A DNA stretch of 64,000 nt from Acetivibrio thermocellus ATCC 27405 (GTDB lineage Bacteria > Bacillota > Clostridia > Acetivibrionales > Acetivibrionaceae): assembly GCF_000015865.1 (NCBI RefSeq), contig NC_009012.1, forward strand, positions 868,001 through 932,000, in the 5' to 3' direction. This document shows positions 25,987 through 35,101 of this stretch, piece by piece. The translations under genes and the position numbers were made by a program. Position 1 is the first letter of the stretch, and each line of letters starts with the position of its first letter. The notes beneath the pieces are model-generated. The model was not told where the DNA came from. It worked only from the letters and a program-made list of their open reading frames with translations, and did not search any database.

Positions 25987-28900
25987 TTAGTTGATGCTGT
26001 CCGGCTGTATTACCGAATAATTGCTGATTTGATTGCCGTACCAGTCAAACAGATATGTTCCTGAAATACTTCCCGGCATTGCAGCTGGTTCCTCAAATCT
26101 TATTTTTGTAGTTTGTGACTTCAATACCTTAAAGGTTATTTCCCCCAAAACTCCGGTAGTTTCAGGCACACCGTTTTTCCTGTACTCATTCAGGTATGAG
26201 TATCCTCTCGCGAAATTTAATGCTCCTTTTGTCAAATCATGAGCGGTAATATTTGTCGGACCGTATTCATCGTTGTTGAGCAATTCACAGTTTGCAAAAG
26301 TAGACCTTGTAGTAAACGGTGCTCCAGTAACAGGATCAATAGGCTGCAATACATTCGGATCGTAAACTATGTTTACCTGGTAACCGGCGAGATTCTTTAT
26401 ATTGTTCACTCTTACCGTAGCCTTTATTGTTTCACCAACTGCCGCTTTATTCTTATTCAACTCCAACGCAATATAATTCTCCGGTAAAGCACCGCCGTTG
26501 ATTGGTTCGGGCTGGATAACTTTGTAATCTGTTTTCTTATTGCTGTTCCAGTCTATCAAATACGTTCCTGAAACACTATTTGGCATTAAAGCTTCATCCG
26601 CATAAAAGCTGACTGTTGTCTTCTCTTTTTTCAATACCTTAAAGCCAATTACACCCAAAATTCCTGTTTCTTCCGGCTTTCCGTCTTCTTTGTAGTCACT
26701 TACGTACAAGTAAGTACGCGCAAAATTGAGTATACCATTGGACAATCTATGCGCAGCCATTGACGTCGATCCATATTCCTGTTTTACAATCAGTTCACCG
26801 TCTACAAGGTGAGTTGTTGTTGTATATGCCGCTCCGGTATTTGGATTTACCGGCTGTAATACATTCGGGTCATATTTGATGCATATTTGATAGCCGGCTA
26901 AATTTTTTACATTATTTACCTTAACTGTAGCCCTTATTATTTCTCCCTCTGATGCTGTGTTTTTGTCAAACTCCAATTTTATATAACTGCCCGATGATAC
27001 GGCATCGGCATTGACAGGTTCAGGCTGAATAACCTTATAGTCTGTCTTCTTATTGCCGTTCCAGTCTATCAAGTATGTTCCCGAAATGCTTGCGGGCATT
27101 GAAGCAGGCTCTTCAAATTTGATAGTTGTTTTTTCATTTTTCAACACTTTAAATCCAATTACCCCTAAAACTCCTGTTTCTTCTGCCTTGCCTGAATTTC
27201 TGTAGTCTTCCATAAATACGTATATTTGTGCAAAATTCAATACACCTTTTGTTAAATCATGCACGACCATTGAAGTTGCACCATATTCACTGTTTACAAT
27301 CAGCTCGCCGTTTGCAAGCGGAGTTTTTGAGGTGTATTCCGCTCCGGTATACGGATTAACCGGTTGTAATACGTTAGGATCATACTTTATATTTATCTGA
27401 TAACCGGCCAACTCTTTTATGTTATTTACCTTTACAGTAGCCTTTATTATTTCTCCCACAGCCGCAGTATTCTTGTCAAGCTCCAATTTTATGTAGCTGT
27501 CCGTTGATACCGGATTAGTCGGCTTTGGCGTTGAAGTAGGTGTTGTTGTAGGTGTCGGCGAAGGTGTTGTCACAGTGGACGAAGATATTTTTATGACACC
27601 CGGATTCACAACTTTGTAGCCGGTTATCGTATCTCCGTTCCAGTCAAACAAGTATGTTCCTAACACACTTGAAGGCATTGTAATGGAGTTCTCAAAGCCA
27701 ATATACGTATCCTGCGCCTTAAGAACCTTAAAGCCAATTACAGCCAGTGTTCCGGTTTTTTCCGGATTATTTGAAAGTTTATATGCATCCAGATATGTAT
27801 AGGCTTTACCAAAGTTTAATATGCCTTCGGAAGTTTTATTCGCCACAGCTGATATAATACCGTATTCTGTGTTTACAAGAATAGTTCCGTCAGCAGGCAT
27901 CGACTTGTCTGACATTGGTTCTCCCGTAACAGGATTTACAGCTTGAAGCACTGCAGGATCATACTTTATATTTACCTGATAGCCTGCGAAATTATTGATG
28001 TCACTGATATTGATTGCAGCCTTGATGATATCTCCTACTTTTGCTTGTTCTTTATCCAGCTTGAGCTCTATTTGTCCGTCTGAAACCGGTCCTCCGGTCG
28101 GAGTAGCCGTCGGACTTGGACCAACAGGCGTTGATGTAGGAGACGGCGAAGGCTTGGTTGAACCTGTTATTTTAATTACGTCCGGCTGCACAACTTTATA
28201 ATCTGATATTCTGTTCAAATCCCAGTCAAGCAGTATTGTACCACTCAGGCTGCTTGGCATTGATATTGCATCTTCGAATCTGACAGTTGCATCTCCCTCA
28301 TTGAGAGCCTTAAATCCAATAATTGCAAGAGTACCTGATTTTTCAGGTTTACCGCTGTCTTTGTAATCTCCAACATATGTGTAAGTTTTCGCAAAGTTCA
28401 ATACGCCTTCTGAAGGTTTGTTCACAGCAATAGAGATTACTCCGTACTCATTATTTGAGATCAAATCGCCGCTCTTTGGCATACTGTTTATTTTTAAAGG
28501 CTCTCCGGTATCAGGATTTACAGCCTGTAACAAATCAGGATTGTACTTAATATTTACCTGGAAACCGGCCAAACTGTCAAAACCGTCAACCTTCACAAAT
28601 GCTTTTACCATTTCCCCTACTTTTACCGTATTCTTATCCACTTCAATGCTTATTGAAGCGTTGGAAACCGGTGTACTTGAAGGTGTTGGTTTTTGCGATG
28701 GAATTGGAGTAGGTGAAACCGGAATCTGTGTAGGAGACGGTGAAGGCGTTACCGTTTGTCCTGAAATACTGACAGCCCCGGCCTGAATAACTTGATATCC
28801 CAGAACATTGTCTCCATTCCAGTCAAAAATCATAGTACCTTCAATGCTTCCAGGCATTGAAAGTGTTTCTTCAAATTTAATGGTTGTTGAAGAAGCTGCT

Positions 28901-29904
28901 TTAAGTGCCTTAAACGCAATTTTTGCGATTGTACCGCTCTTTTCAGCCATTCCGGAAGCTTTGTAGGCAGCAAGGTATGTATAAGATTTTCCGAAATTCA
29001 ATATACCTTCTTCCACTTTATTCGCTACTGCCGAAATTGCACCAAATTCAGGATTTACAAGTATGGTGCCGTCCTTTGGCATTGTAGATTTTCCATAGGG
29101 AACATTCGTATCAGGATCTATAGGCTGCAATACTTGGGGATCATATTTTATATTAAACTGGTATCCTGCAATATTATCAAAATTATCCACCTTTATTTCA
29201 GCAATTATTATATCGCCGACAAAAGCGGTATTTTTATTAAGTTCCATTTTTACAATTCCCTTGGATGGTGCAGCCGACGGTGAAGGATTTACCACGGAGG
29301 AATTGATAACAGCAGATTGAACTACGGTATAATCTGTAATAACCTCACCGTTCCAGTCAAAGAGCATTGTGCCTGAAAGGCTGCCTGGCATTGAAGATGT
29401 ATTTTCAAATTTTACGGTGGTGGGCTGCACTTTCAGCACTTTAAAGCCTATTTCCGCCAAAATACCTGTTTCTTCTGGTGAATTGCTGAGTTTGTAATCA
29501 TTAAGATATGTATACGCTTTTCCAAAATTCAAAATACCTTCTTCGATTTTATTGAGTACACCATATATAGAACCATATTCAGGATTTGACAGCAAATTTC
29601 CGCTTTTAGGCATTGTATTTTTATTCAAAGGTACTTTTGTATCGGGATTTACTGCCTGTAATACGGTTGGATCATACTTGATGTTTACCTGATATCCGGC
29701 AAAATTCTTAATATTACTAATTTTGACATAAGCTTTGATTATGTCTCCTACTTGAGCGGTAGTTTTGTCAAATTCCAATGATATGCTACCACTCTCCACA
29801 CCGGCAGCTGACAGAGTAGTCGCTGGATATGCAGACACAGCAAAGGATGAGGTCATTGCCATTATTATAGCAATAACCAAAATAAAGCTTATACCTTTCT
29901 TCAT
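25987..29904 (-). CDS. Cell-free scaffoldin with seven type II cohesins
   Basis: A 1305-residue exported scaffold protein. After a signal peptide (about 1-26, VSAYPA) come seven type II cohesins at about 38-201, 215-382, 415-570, 608-773, 801-965, 972-1136 and 1142-1305, each with a (F/L/A)AG(Y/F)Q core and a DW-containing end. Linkers between cohesins 1-5 are Pro/Ser/Thr rich; those between 5-6 and 6-7 are only a few residues. There is no SLH domain, sortase signal, lipobox or dockerin, so the product should be released. It can collect up to seven CipA-type scaffoldins through their type II dockerins, making very large free cellulosomes. From memory this is Cthe_0736. GGGAGG lies about 11 bases before the ATG. 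Confidence 0.95.
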   Translation of the reverse strand: MKKGISFILVIAIIMAMTSSFAVSAYPATTLSAAGVESGSISLEFDKTTAQVGDIIKAYVKISNIKNFAGYQVNIKYDPTVLQAVNPDTKVPLNKNTMPKSGNLLSNPEYGSIYGVLNKIEEGILNFGKAYTYLNDYKLSNSPEETGILAEIGFKVLKVQPTTVKFENTSSMPGSLSGTMLFDWNGEVITDYTVVQSAVINSSVVNPSPSAAPSKGIVKMELNKNTAFVGDIIIAEIKVDNFDNIAGYQFNIKYDPQVLQPIDPDTNVPYGKSTMPKDGTILVNPEFGAISAVANKVEEGILNFGKSYTYLAAYKASGMAEKSGTIAKIAFKALKAASSTTIKFEETLSMPGSIEGTMIFDWNGDNVLGYQVIQAGAVSISGQTVTPSPSPTQIPVSPTPIPSQKPTPSSTPVSNASISIEVDKNTVKVGEMVKAFVKVDGFDSLAGFQVNIKYNPDLLQAVNPDTGEPLKINSMPKSGDLISNNEYGVISIAVNKPSEGVLNFAKTYTYVGDYKDSGKPEKSGTLAIIGFKALNEGDATVRFEDAISMPSSLSGTILLDWDLNRISDYKVVQPDVIKITGSTKPSPSPTSTPVGPSPTATPTGGPVSDGQIELKLDKEQAKVGDIIKAAINISDINNFAGYQVNIKYDPAVLQAVNPVTGEPMSDKSMPADGTILVNTEYGIISAVANKTSEGILNFGKAYTYLDAYKLSNNPEKTGTLAVIGFKVLKAQDTYIGFENSITMPSSVLGTYLFDWNGDTITGYKVVNPGVIKISSSTVTTPSPTPTTTPTSTPKPTNPVSTDSYIKLELDKNTAAVGEIIKATVKVNNIKELAGYQINIKYDPNVLQPVNPYTGAEYTSKTPLANGELIVNSEYGATSMVVHDLTKGVLNFAQIYVFMEDYRNSGKAEETGVLGVIGFKVLKNEKTTIKFEEPASMPASISGTYLIDWNGNKKTDYKVIQPEPVNADAVSSGSYIKLEFDKNTASEGEIIRATVKVNNVKNLAGYQICIKYDPNVLQPVNPNTGAAYTTTTHLVDGELIVKQEYGSTSMAAHRLSNGILNFARTYLYVSDYKEDGKPEETGILGVIGFKVLKKEKTTVSFYADEALMPNSVSGTYLIDWNSNKKTDYKVIQPEPINGGALPENYIALELNKNKAAVGETIKATVRVNNIKNLAGYQVNIVYDPNVLQPIDPVTGAPFTTRSTFANCELLNNDEYGPTNITAHDLTKGALNFARGYSYLNEYRKNGVPETTGVLGEITFKVLKSQTTKIRFEEPAAMPGSISGTYLFDWYGNQISNYSVIQPDSIN

Positions 29905-29945
29905 ACCAAATAAAACCTCCCAACTAAAATTATTATCTCTATATA

Positions 29946-29960
29946 GGCATTCAGAATGCC
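29946..29960 (-). promoter_or_regulatory. 5'-terminal hairpin of the scaffoldin mRNA
   Basis: A perfect 7+1+7 inverted repeat (GGCATTC around one base) lies at the predicted 5' end of the transcript, six to ten bases downstream of the -10 box. Such 5' stems are known to protect Gram-positive mRNAs from decay; an operator is the alternative reading. Confidence 0.45.
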
Positions 29961-29964
29961 TTAA

Positions 29965-29993
29965 ATCATAACATGCCGATTCTCCGGATGCAA
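29965..29993 (-). promoter_or_regulatory. Promoter of the scaffoldin gene
   Basis: Minus strand: -35 TTGCAT (29988-29993) and -10 TATGAT (29965-29970) with exactly 17 bases between. The predicted transcript start coincides with the 5' hairpin described next. Confidence 0.62.
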
Positions 29994-30705
29994 TTCACCT
30001 GGCTTCCCAAACTTTTCTTTTTCACCATGTATTTTACAACCGGGTGTAAAAGAAAACATAAAAATAATTTTTGTCCCCCTTTCCTTTATTATTGACCAGG
30101 AAGCATCGGTGTCCTAAGTAAAATTCAGCACGTTATGATAAATGACGTTTATATCTTATTTATAAATTTAAACAATAATAAAAGACTAAATAAAACCACT
30201 CATTAATTTGTTTGGCTTTATTTTGAATTAATTACGAACGTTTGACATAGAAACTATGTAATTAGAAAAACGTATGGAAGAACGCATCCTGCGAAGAGAT
30301 GTATGTTATAACGTAATGTGCATACATTATTTGACGTTTGCTTATAGCAACAACCAACAAGACAAATCACGGAACAATGAATAAAAACCTAAAGGCATCC
30401 ACTTTACTGCCGCCAAATTACATTATGAAAGCAAAAATAAAAAAGTCTCTATTTCAAATATATACTTAATATATTGTTCTATTATAATCATATTATTCTC
30501 AACATATTTTAATATTCTGAGCGCTACTAAACGCATAACTGATTATTGGTATTTTTTAATAGTTTTGAGAAATAATTTACAATATTCTACAATGTTCGAT
30601 TCTGCATATTAGTTCAAAAAACTATAAAATGACTAAAATATACAAATTCCGTCTCACTTTCATTATATAAAATATCTCGCTCTGTTTCAAGAATTTTTAA
30701 GCATT

Positions 30706-31395
30706 TCATCGCTCACACAAAAATTTACAAACCTCTTCAAAACTTTTTATCTCCACATCTTCAGGAAAATGTGATTCCATTGAGCATACAGCAAGTTTAT
30801 ACCCTTTGTCAATATCATATCTTTTAAAGAAAAATTTCTTTTTTTCACTTTCTGATACAAAAATAACATTATCGTTCTCTATTCTAAAGAAAAACGAATT
30901 CAGCGGCAAAGAAAGACCTCTCCCGTCTGCCTTTATATAGCTTTCTTTCAATGTCCACAATTCAAAAAAATATTCTGTTTTCTCATTATCTTCTTTTGCA
31001 AAAAGATCTGAAGCCTCTTCTTTTGAAAAAAATCTTTTTGCAATGTCCAGGTCTACCTCCCGAATTTTTTCTATGTCAATACCAACAGGTTTGGAACTTA
31101 CCGCACATACCACCCAACTTCCCGAATGTGACAGATTAAAATGAAAATCGTCATAGCCTTCAAGATAAGGCTTTCCATAAGTTGTTCTGTTAAATTTTAC
31201 GGATTCATTTTTTATACCGAGCTTTGAGCAAACAACCGCTCTTATCAAAATTTCCGCCGTCAGAGACATTAATGCGTCTTCATACTTTATAAATCTCTTT
31301 ATTTTGTCCTTTTTTTCCTTGGGGAGAAAACCCAATGCCTTCTCATATAACTCTTTTTTAACACCATTTATTACATTTATTCCAAATATATCCAG
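30706..31395 (-). CDS. Sfp-type 4'-phosphopantetheinyl transferase, probable CTG start
   Basis: Transfers phosphopantetheine from CoA to a carrier-protein serine. The Sfp signatures are clear: HFNLSHSGSWVVCAV, the Mg-binding PVGIDIEKIRE (about 103-113) and FELWTLKESYIKADGRGLS. If the start is CTG 31395 the product is 229 residues, the usual size for Sfp, beginning (M)DIFGINVING. That CTG has GAGGTGA exactly seven bases upstream, and an in-frame TGA lies just before. The first ATG/GTG/TTG in frame is TTG 31335, which would remove 20 residues of conserved N-terminus and lacks a well-spaced ribosome binding site. No polyketide, peptide synthetase or carrier gene is in the window. Confidence 0.85.
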   Translation of the reverse strand: MDIFGINVINGVKKELYEKALGFLPKEKKDKIKRFIKYEDALMSLTAEILIRAVVCSKLGIKNESVKFNRTTYGKPYLEGYDDFHFNLSHSGSWVVCAVSSKPVGIDIEKIREVDLDIAKRFFSKEEASDLFAKEDNEKTEYFFELWTLKESYIKADGRGLSLPLNSFFFRIENDNVIFVSESEKKKFFFKRYDIDKGYKLAVCSMESHFPEDVEIKSFEEVCKFLCER

Positions 31396-31613
31396 AATAT
31401 ATTCACCTCATTAAATATTTAATACCGCAATTTGCCTTTATCTCTATTATTTTGCCCATATAATAATATACCATCATCAACAACAAGTCAATTTTTTTAA
31501 TGATATTTTTATACACAAATAACAGTAACACATTTATTGAGCCGTTAATAATATGTTATTAGCTTAGCAAAAACATTTCAAATATTCTCTAATCTTCAAG
31601 GAGGTACATATTC

Positions 31614-31739
31614 ATGTCCGAGAAAGGTTTCTTTGGAGGAGTATTTGATGACGACACTATTCTTTGGTTCATAATTCTCTTCCTGCTGCTTTTCTGGTGC
31701 TGGAGCGGCTACGGATACGACTATGGAGCAAAGGGTTAA
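31614..31739 (+). CDS. 41-residue YjcZ-like membrane peptide
   Basis: A tiny gene with an excellent start: AAGGAGG eight bases before ATG 31614. The product begins MSEKGFFGG, has one very hydrophobic segment (about residues 16-30, with LFLLLFWCW), then a Gly/Tyr tail (SGYGYDYG). The size and Gly/Tyr-plus-one-helix pattern resemble the YjcZ-type sporulation peptides of Firmicutes; that is a resemblance, not a proven match. The next gene downstream encodes a related peptide, and the two are 39 bases apart with a shared terminator after them. Confidence 0.7.
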   Translation: MSEKGFFGGVFDDDTILWFIILFLLLFWCWSGYGYDYGAKG

Positions 31740-31778
31740 AGGCATCCAATGTAAAACACATAAAAGGAGGTTTGTAGA

Positions 31779-31883
31779 ATGTCAGAAAGAGGCTTTGTCG
31801 GCAATGAAATTATATGGATAATCGTATTGATAATCCTCTTCTGCTGTCTGTGCGGCGGATTCCGTTACTAAAAAGCCTTTAAG
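31779..31883 (+). CDS. 34-residue membrane peptide, paralogue of the preceding one
   Basis: It starts at ATG 31779 with AAGGAGG eight bases upstream. The product begins MSERGFVGN, matching the MSEKGFFGG of its neighbour, followed by a membrane helix (WIIVLIILFCCLCGG, about 13-27). It then ends with a short tail. It is one of two adjacent members of the same family. Together the two look like a tandem duplication of small spore or envelope membrane peptides. No function can be assigned. Confidence 0.65.
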
Positions 31884-31939
31884 CATCCGCCGGTTGTATC
31901 AGCGAAAGATTACATAATGGCACCCGAAGCAAATAGCTG

Positions 31940-31980
31940 AAAGCAAAGGGGCTTTTCGCCCCTAAGCTTTTATTTTATTA
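31940..31980 (+). terminator. Terminator after the small-peptide genes
   Basis: AGGGGC/GCCCCT (31947-31952 with 31958-31963) is extended by AAAGC/GCTTT (31940-31944 with 31966-31970) across a symmetric two-base internal loop, followed by TTTATTTTATTA. It may also serve the metallochaperone gene from the other side. Confidence 0.8.
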
Positions 31981-31993
31981 TCGCCTTTTTAAC

Positions 31994-32206
31994 TTACACA
32001 ACTTCATATCCCTGATCTTCAATTGCATTTTTGATTGTTTCAATTTCCAGCTTGCTACTGTCATACTCCACAGTTACCTTCTTTTCTTTCAAATCAACAT
32101 CTACATTTGACACACCTTCAAGGCCGCCAACCGCTTTTTTTATGCTGTTTACACAGTGATTGCAGGACATTCCTTCCACCGTAAGATTTAAAATATCTTT
32201 TGGCAT
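31994..32206 (-). CDS. CopZ-like heavy-metal-associated (HMA) protein
   Basis: A 70-residue cytoplasmic metallochaperone. The whole protein is one HMA domain, with the metal site GMSCNHC (C15 and C18) and the KKVTVEYDS and IEDQGYEVV strands typical of CopZ. It should bind Cu(I) and pass it to a P-type ATPase or a regulator, but neither partner is in the window, so the metal is inferred. ATG 32206 has AGGAGG upstream at good distance. Confidence 0.92.
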   Translation of the reverse strand: MPKDILNLTVEGMSCNHCVNSIKKAVGGLEGVSNVDVDLKEKKVTVEYDSSKLEIETIKNAIEDQGYEVV

Positions 32207-32406
32207 ATTACTTCCTCCTTTTCATTCCGGGTATAATTTATTTTACCACCTTTGCACAATTGTTAAATATTAAAATTATTGAATATCAAAATAAAATAAT
32301 AAAAAATCACTCGAATATTTCGGAAATATATTTTATTTTTATTAATTCTGGTTTATCATTATAATAATGGCAACCATACTATAAATAAAAGAGGGACTTT
32401 GCGAAT

Positions 32407-34131
32407 ATGAATACAAAAACATCCAAAATCATACTTACTATAAATATAATAATACTGCTTTTGGCTGTTCCGGGGTTTATTATTCTGGATAAATATCTTG
32501 AACGCTCAAATTCCAATCCGGACAATATCGTTGCGCCACCTTCTCCGGATGTGGCTTCCAATCCCGGTGAAACTACCATACCGGACGTTACCGCAAGTCC
32601 GGAAAACACTGACACCAAAAATTGGACAGCAATAACTCCTGATGAAATCGATATTGTAAAAGAGTGTCTTCCCGAAAGCCACAATTTTAAATGGGACGTT
32701 ATTAAAGACGGCAAGAAACTTGATACATATTCAAGAGACAATACCGTTGTTTTTAAACCGGCTGATGAATACAATGAAATTGACGGTGTAACCACCTTCA
32801 GAGGAAACAACTACAGAAACTCCGCAAGCTTTGGTTCTGCAAACGTCAGGGAAGAAAAACTCGAGAAAGTTTGGAGTATCAAAATAGGATATATAGATAC
32901 ATGGACAGGTGTTGGCTGGAACGGTCAGCCGGCAATTGTAAAATGGAGCAACGAACTTCGAAAAAAAATGAATTTGTTTCAGGATAAAAAGGATAAAAAT
33001 GATCTCAAGGAAGTCATATATGCCACTTTGGACGGAAAAATATATTTTCTCGACCTTGACGACGGTTCCTACACCAGAAATCCAATTAATGTAGGTGCTC
33101 CGCTCAAAGGAAGTGTAACCGTGGACCCCAGGGGTTATCCCCTTCTCTATTCAGGTCAAGGCATTGACGAAGTAAAAGGCCAAAAGGTTTCGATAGGTTT
33201 TCGCATATACAGCCTTCTGGATCAAAAACTTCTCTACTTTATAAACGGCCTTGACAATACTGCTTTCAGATACTGGGGAGCTTTTGACTCTTCCCCTCTT
33301 TTGCACAAAGAAACCGATACGCTGTTTTTATGCGGGGAAAACGGCCTTTTGTATTCCATAAAGCTAAATACGGATTATGACCCTGCACAACCTGCTATTT
33401 CAATAAAGCCTGATATTGTAAAATACAGATATGTTTCTCCCGTCAACGGCAGACTTGGAACTGAAAACTCCATAGCCGCTTTCAAAAATTTCGGCTACTT
33501 TGCTGACAACAGCGGAACTCTCCAGTGCGTTGACTTAAACACTCTGTCTCCGGTATGGATAAGAAACATAACCGATGATACGGACAGTACAATGGGTATT
33601 GAGGATTTAGGAGGAAACAACGTTTATATCTATATTGCAAACGAAGTTGACCTCCAGGGAGAAAACGGATACAGTTATGTCAGAAAAATAAATGCTTTGA
33701 CAGGAAGTCTTGTATGGGAAAAGAAATACAAATGCTCATATAACGCAGATACAAACGGCGGAACATTGGCCTCTCCCGTAATTGGAAAAAACGAAATCAG
33801 CAATCTGGTTATATTCAGCATAGCCAAATCCTATAAGAAAAACGGCGGAAAGCTAATTGCCTTTGACAAAAATACCGGCGACGAAGTATGGGTTATAGAT
33901 TCGGATTTCTACAGCTGGAGTTCACCGGTTGACGTATATACTGAAGACGGCAAAGCTTATATCATTCATTGCGATTCCGCTGGGTATATGAACCTCATTG
34001 AAGGCAAAAGCGGCAAAATCCTTGACAAAATACCTCTTGGCGGAAATATTGAAGGTTCACCCGCAGTTTATGACAATATGATTGTAGTAGGCACAAGAGG
34101 TCAGCAAATATATGGAATAAGAATAAAATAG
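32407..34131 (+). CDS. Membrane-anchored PQQ-like beta-propeller protein
   Basis: A 574-residue protein with an N-terminal membrane segment (about 9-27) and a Pro/Ser linker (NPDNIVAPPSPDVASNP region, about 38-65), then an extracellular beta-propeller (about 110-570). Repeats of the PQQ-like type are seen: ATLDGKIYFLDLDDGSY, SGTLQCVDLNTLSPVW, LTGSLVWEKKY, FDKNTGDEVWVI and GTRGQQIYGIRIK. It has no enzyme motif; such propellers often act as assembly or binding scaffolds. The gene stands alone between a metallochaperone and a GntR regulator. The start ATG 32407 has GAGGGA about 11 bases upstream. Confidence 0.78.
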   Translation: MNTKTSKIILTINIIILLLAVPGFIILDKYLERSNSNPDNIVAPPSPDVASNPGETTIPDVTASPENTDTKNWTAITPDEIDIVKECLPESHNFKWDVIKDGKKLDTYSRDNTVVFKPADEYNEIDGVTTFRGNNYRNSASFGSANVREEKLEKVWSIKIGYIDTWTGVGWNGQPAIVKWSNELRKKMNLFQDKKDKNDLKEVIYATLDGKIYFLDLDDGSYTRNPINVGAPLKGSVTVDPRGYPLLYSGQGIDEVKGQKVSIGFRIYSLLDQKLLYFINGLDNTAFRYWGAFDSSPLLHKETDTLFLCGENGLLYSIKLNTDYDPAQPAISIKPDIVKYRYVSPVNGRLGTENSIAAFKNFGYFADNSGTLQCVDLNTLSPVWIRNITDDTDSTMGIEDLGGNNVYIYIANEVDLQGENGYSYVRKINALTGSLVWEKKYKCSYNADTNGGTLASPVIGKNEISNLVIFSIAKSYKKNGGKLIAFDKNTGDEVWVIDSDFYSWSSPVDVYTEDGKAYIIHCDSAGYMNLIEGKSGKILDKIPLGGNIEGSPAVYDNMIVVGTRGQQIYGIRIK

Positions 34132-34145
34132 TCAAAACTTAAAGC

Positions 34146-34883
34146 CTATTTTGTATTTTCAAACAAGAGTTTGCATTTATCCGCTCTGTACTTTGATATT
34201 ACAAATTCTACCACTTGACCACTTTTGGAAAATATTATGTTGGATACCATAAAAAGGGCTTGTCCGGGCTGAACCATCAGGTATTGTGCCTCATACTGCT
34301 CTGTATATATTATTTCCAGAGTGCTTTTCGTTTTGGCCGGAAGAAGTGGATATTTTCCTCTCAGCATGTCATAAGAAGGTTTTTTGCTTTTTACATCTTC
34401 TATTATATCCGGGAAGAGATTCATGGGTATATACGAGGTATTGAGCGAAATTATGTCCTCACCGTTTTTGCTTTTATAGCTAATCTTCGCAAAATCAACC
34501 ACCTGATTATTGGCTATGGAAAAGACTTCGTCGAGTTTTTTGAAATCTCTGTTTGTTATTTTCTCTATTGAGATAATATCTCTTTCATTTGTTATCTCGT
34601 TGTCTAAAATAGAGTCGGTAAATCCTGTATACCTTTTTGTGGTTATTGATGATTTGGGCTTCGAAACAAAAGTTCCTTTTCCTTTTTCCTTGTACAAATA
34701 TCCATTATTGGTTAACTCGCTTATAGCCTGCCTTACCGTGGGCCGGCTGATATTATAAAGCTCACAAAAATCCTGTTCTGAAGGTATTTTTGTGTCAGGC
34801 GGGTATTCGCCGCTCTCAATTTTTTCAATAATTATATTCTTAAGCTGAGAGTATAGAGGCACGTTACTATACTTGTTAATCAC
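34146..34883 (-). CDS. GntR-family (HutC-type) transcriptional regulator
   Basis: An N-terminal winged helix (about residues 1-72: VPLYSQLKNIIIEKIESGEY, IPSEQDFCELYNISRPTVRQ, NNGYLYKEKGKGTFVS) and a C-terminal UTRA effector domain (about 90-240, ending with QVVEFVISKYRADK). HutC/FarR-type regulators sense small metabolites such as sugar phosphates. The start is GTG 34883, with AGGGGG eight bases upstream, rather than the TTG eight codons earlier. It is convergent with the PQQ-propeller gene, 15 bases away, and has no obvious target gene beside it. Confidence 0.88.
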   Translation of the reverse strand: MINKYSNVPLYSQLKNIIIEKIESGEYPPDTKIPSEQDFCELYNISRPTVRQAISELTNNGYLYKEKGKGTFVSKPKSSITTKRYTGFTDSILDNEITNERDIISIEKITNRDFKKLDEVFSIANNQVVDFAKISYKSKNGEDIISLNTSYIPMNLFPDIIEDVKSKKPSYDMLRGKYPLLPAKTKSTLEIIYTEQYEAQYLMVQPGQALFMVSNIIFSKSGQVVEFVISKYRADKCKLLFENTK

Positions 34884-35047
34884 GTTAATTTCCCCCTGAT
34901 CTGTCAAAGCAAATTAATGTAACAGGAATTAAATTATTTTGAAAAGCAAATTGAAACCAGTATAAGACCTTGCTATCATAGACATAATTGTACTATATGA
35001 AACATCAAATTTCAACATATAAATTTCAACATATTTTTATAAAAAAA

Positions 35048-35087
35048 GACTCGGCAACCCAAAGCTTAAAATACCAATTGCCGAGTC
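35048..35087 (-). terminator. Terminator after purB
   Basis: A 10-bp stem (GACTCGGCAA, 35048-35057, with TTGCCGAGTC, 35078-35087) in the minus direction runs into seven Ts; it lies 15 bases past the purB stop. Confidence 0.88.
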
Positions 35088-35101
35088 TGTTTCTTTCTTT
35101 A

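Larger units (their letters stand above)
29905..30705. other. Long non-coding gap upstream of the scaffoldin gene
   Basis: About 800 bases between the PPTase stop and the scaffoldin start. The scaffoldin promoter and 5' hairpin occupy the left 90 bases. A plus-strand TTGACC/TAAGTA pair (30096 region, 17-base spacing) and short repeats around GACGTTT are present further right. I found no gene and no riboswitch that I recognise. Confidence 0.5.

Noticed and set aside
27995-28786. Plus-strand frames inside the scaffoldin gene
   Set aside because: They are antisense shadows of the repeated cohesin and linker sequence, and similar ones recur in each repeat.
29961-30059. A 32-codon minus-strand frame (MFSFTPGCKIHGE...) upstream of the scaffoldin gene
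   Set aside because: GGGGG is about 17 bases from the ATG, and the frame lies over the predicted -35 and -10 of the scaffoldin promoter. I do not support it as a gene.
29946-30130. A riboswitch (cobalamin, c-di-AMP or c-di-GMP type) in the scaffoldin leader
   Set aside because: A GGGAAGCCAGGTGAA segment on the minus strand looked promising, but the rest of each consensus is missing and the segment lies upstream of the predicted transcript start.
32407-34131. The PQQ-like propeller protein as a quinoprotein dehydrogenase
   Set aside because: The blades show only the general PQQ-like repeat; no dehydrogenase active-site aspartate, vicinal cysteines or cofactor site can be identified.
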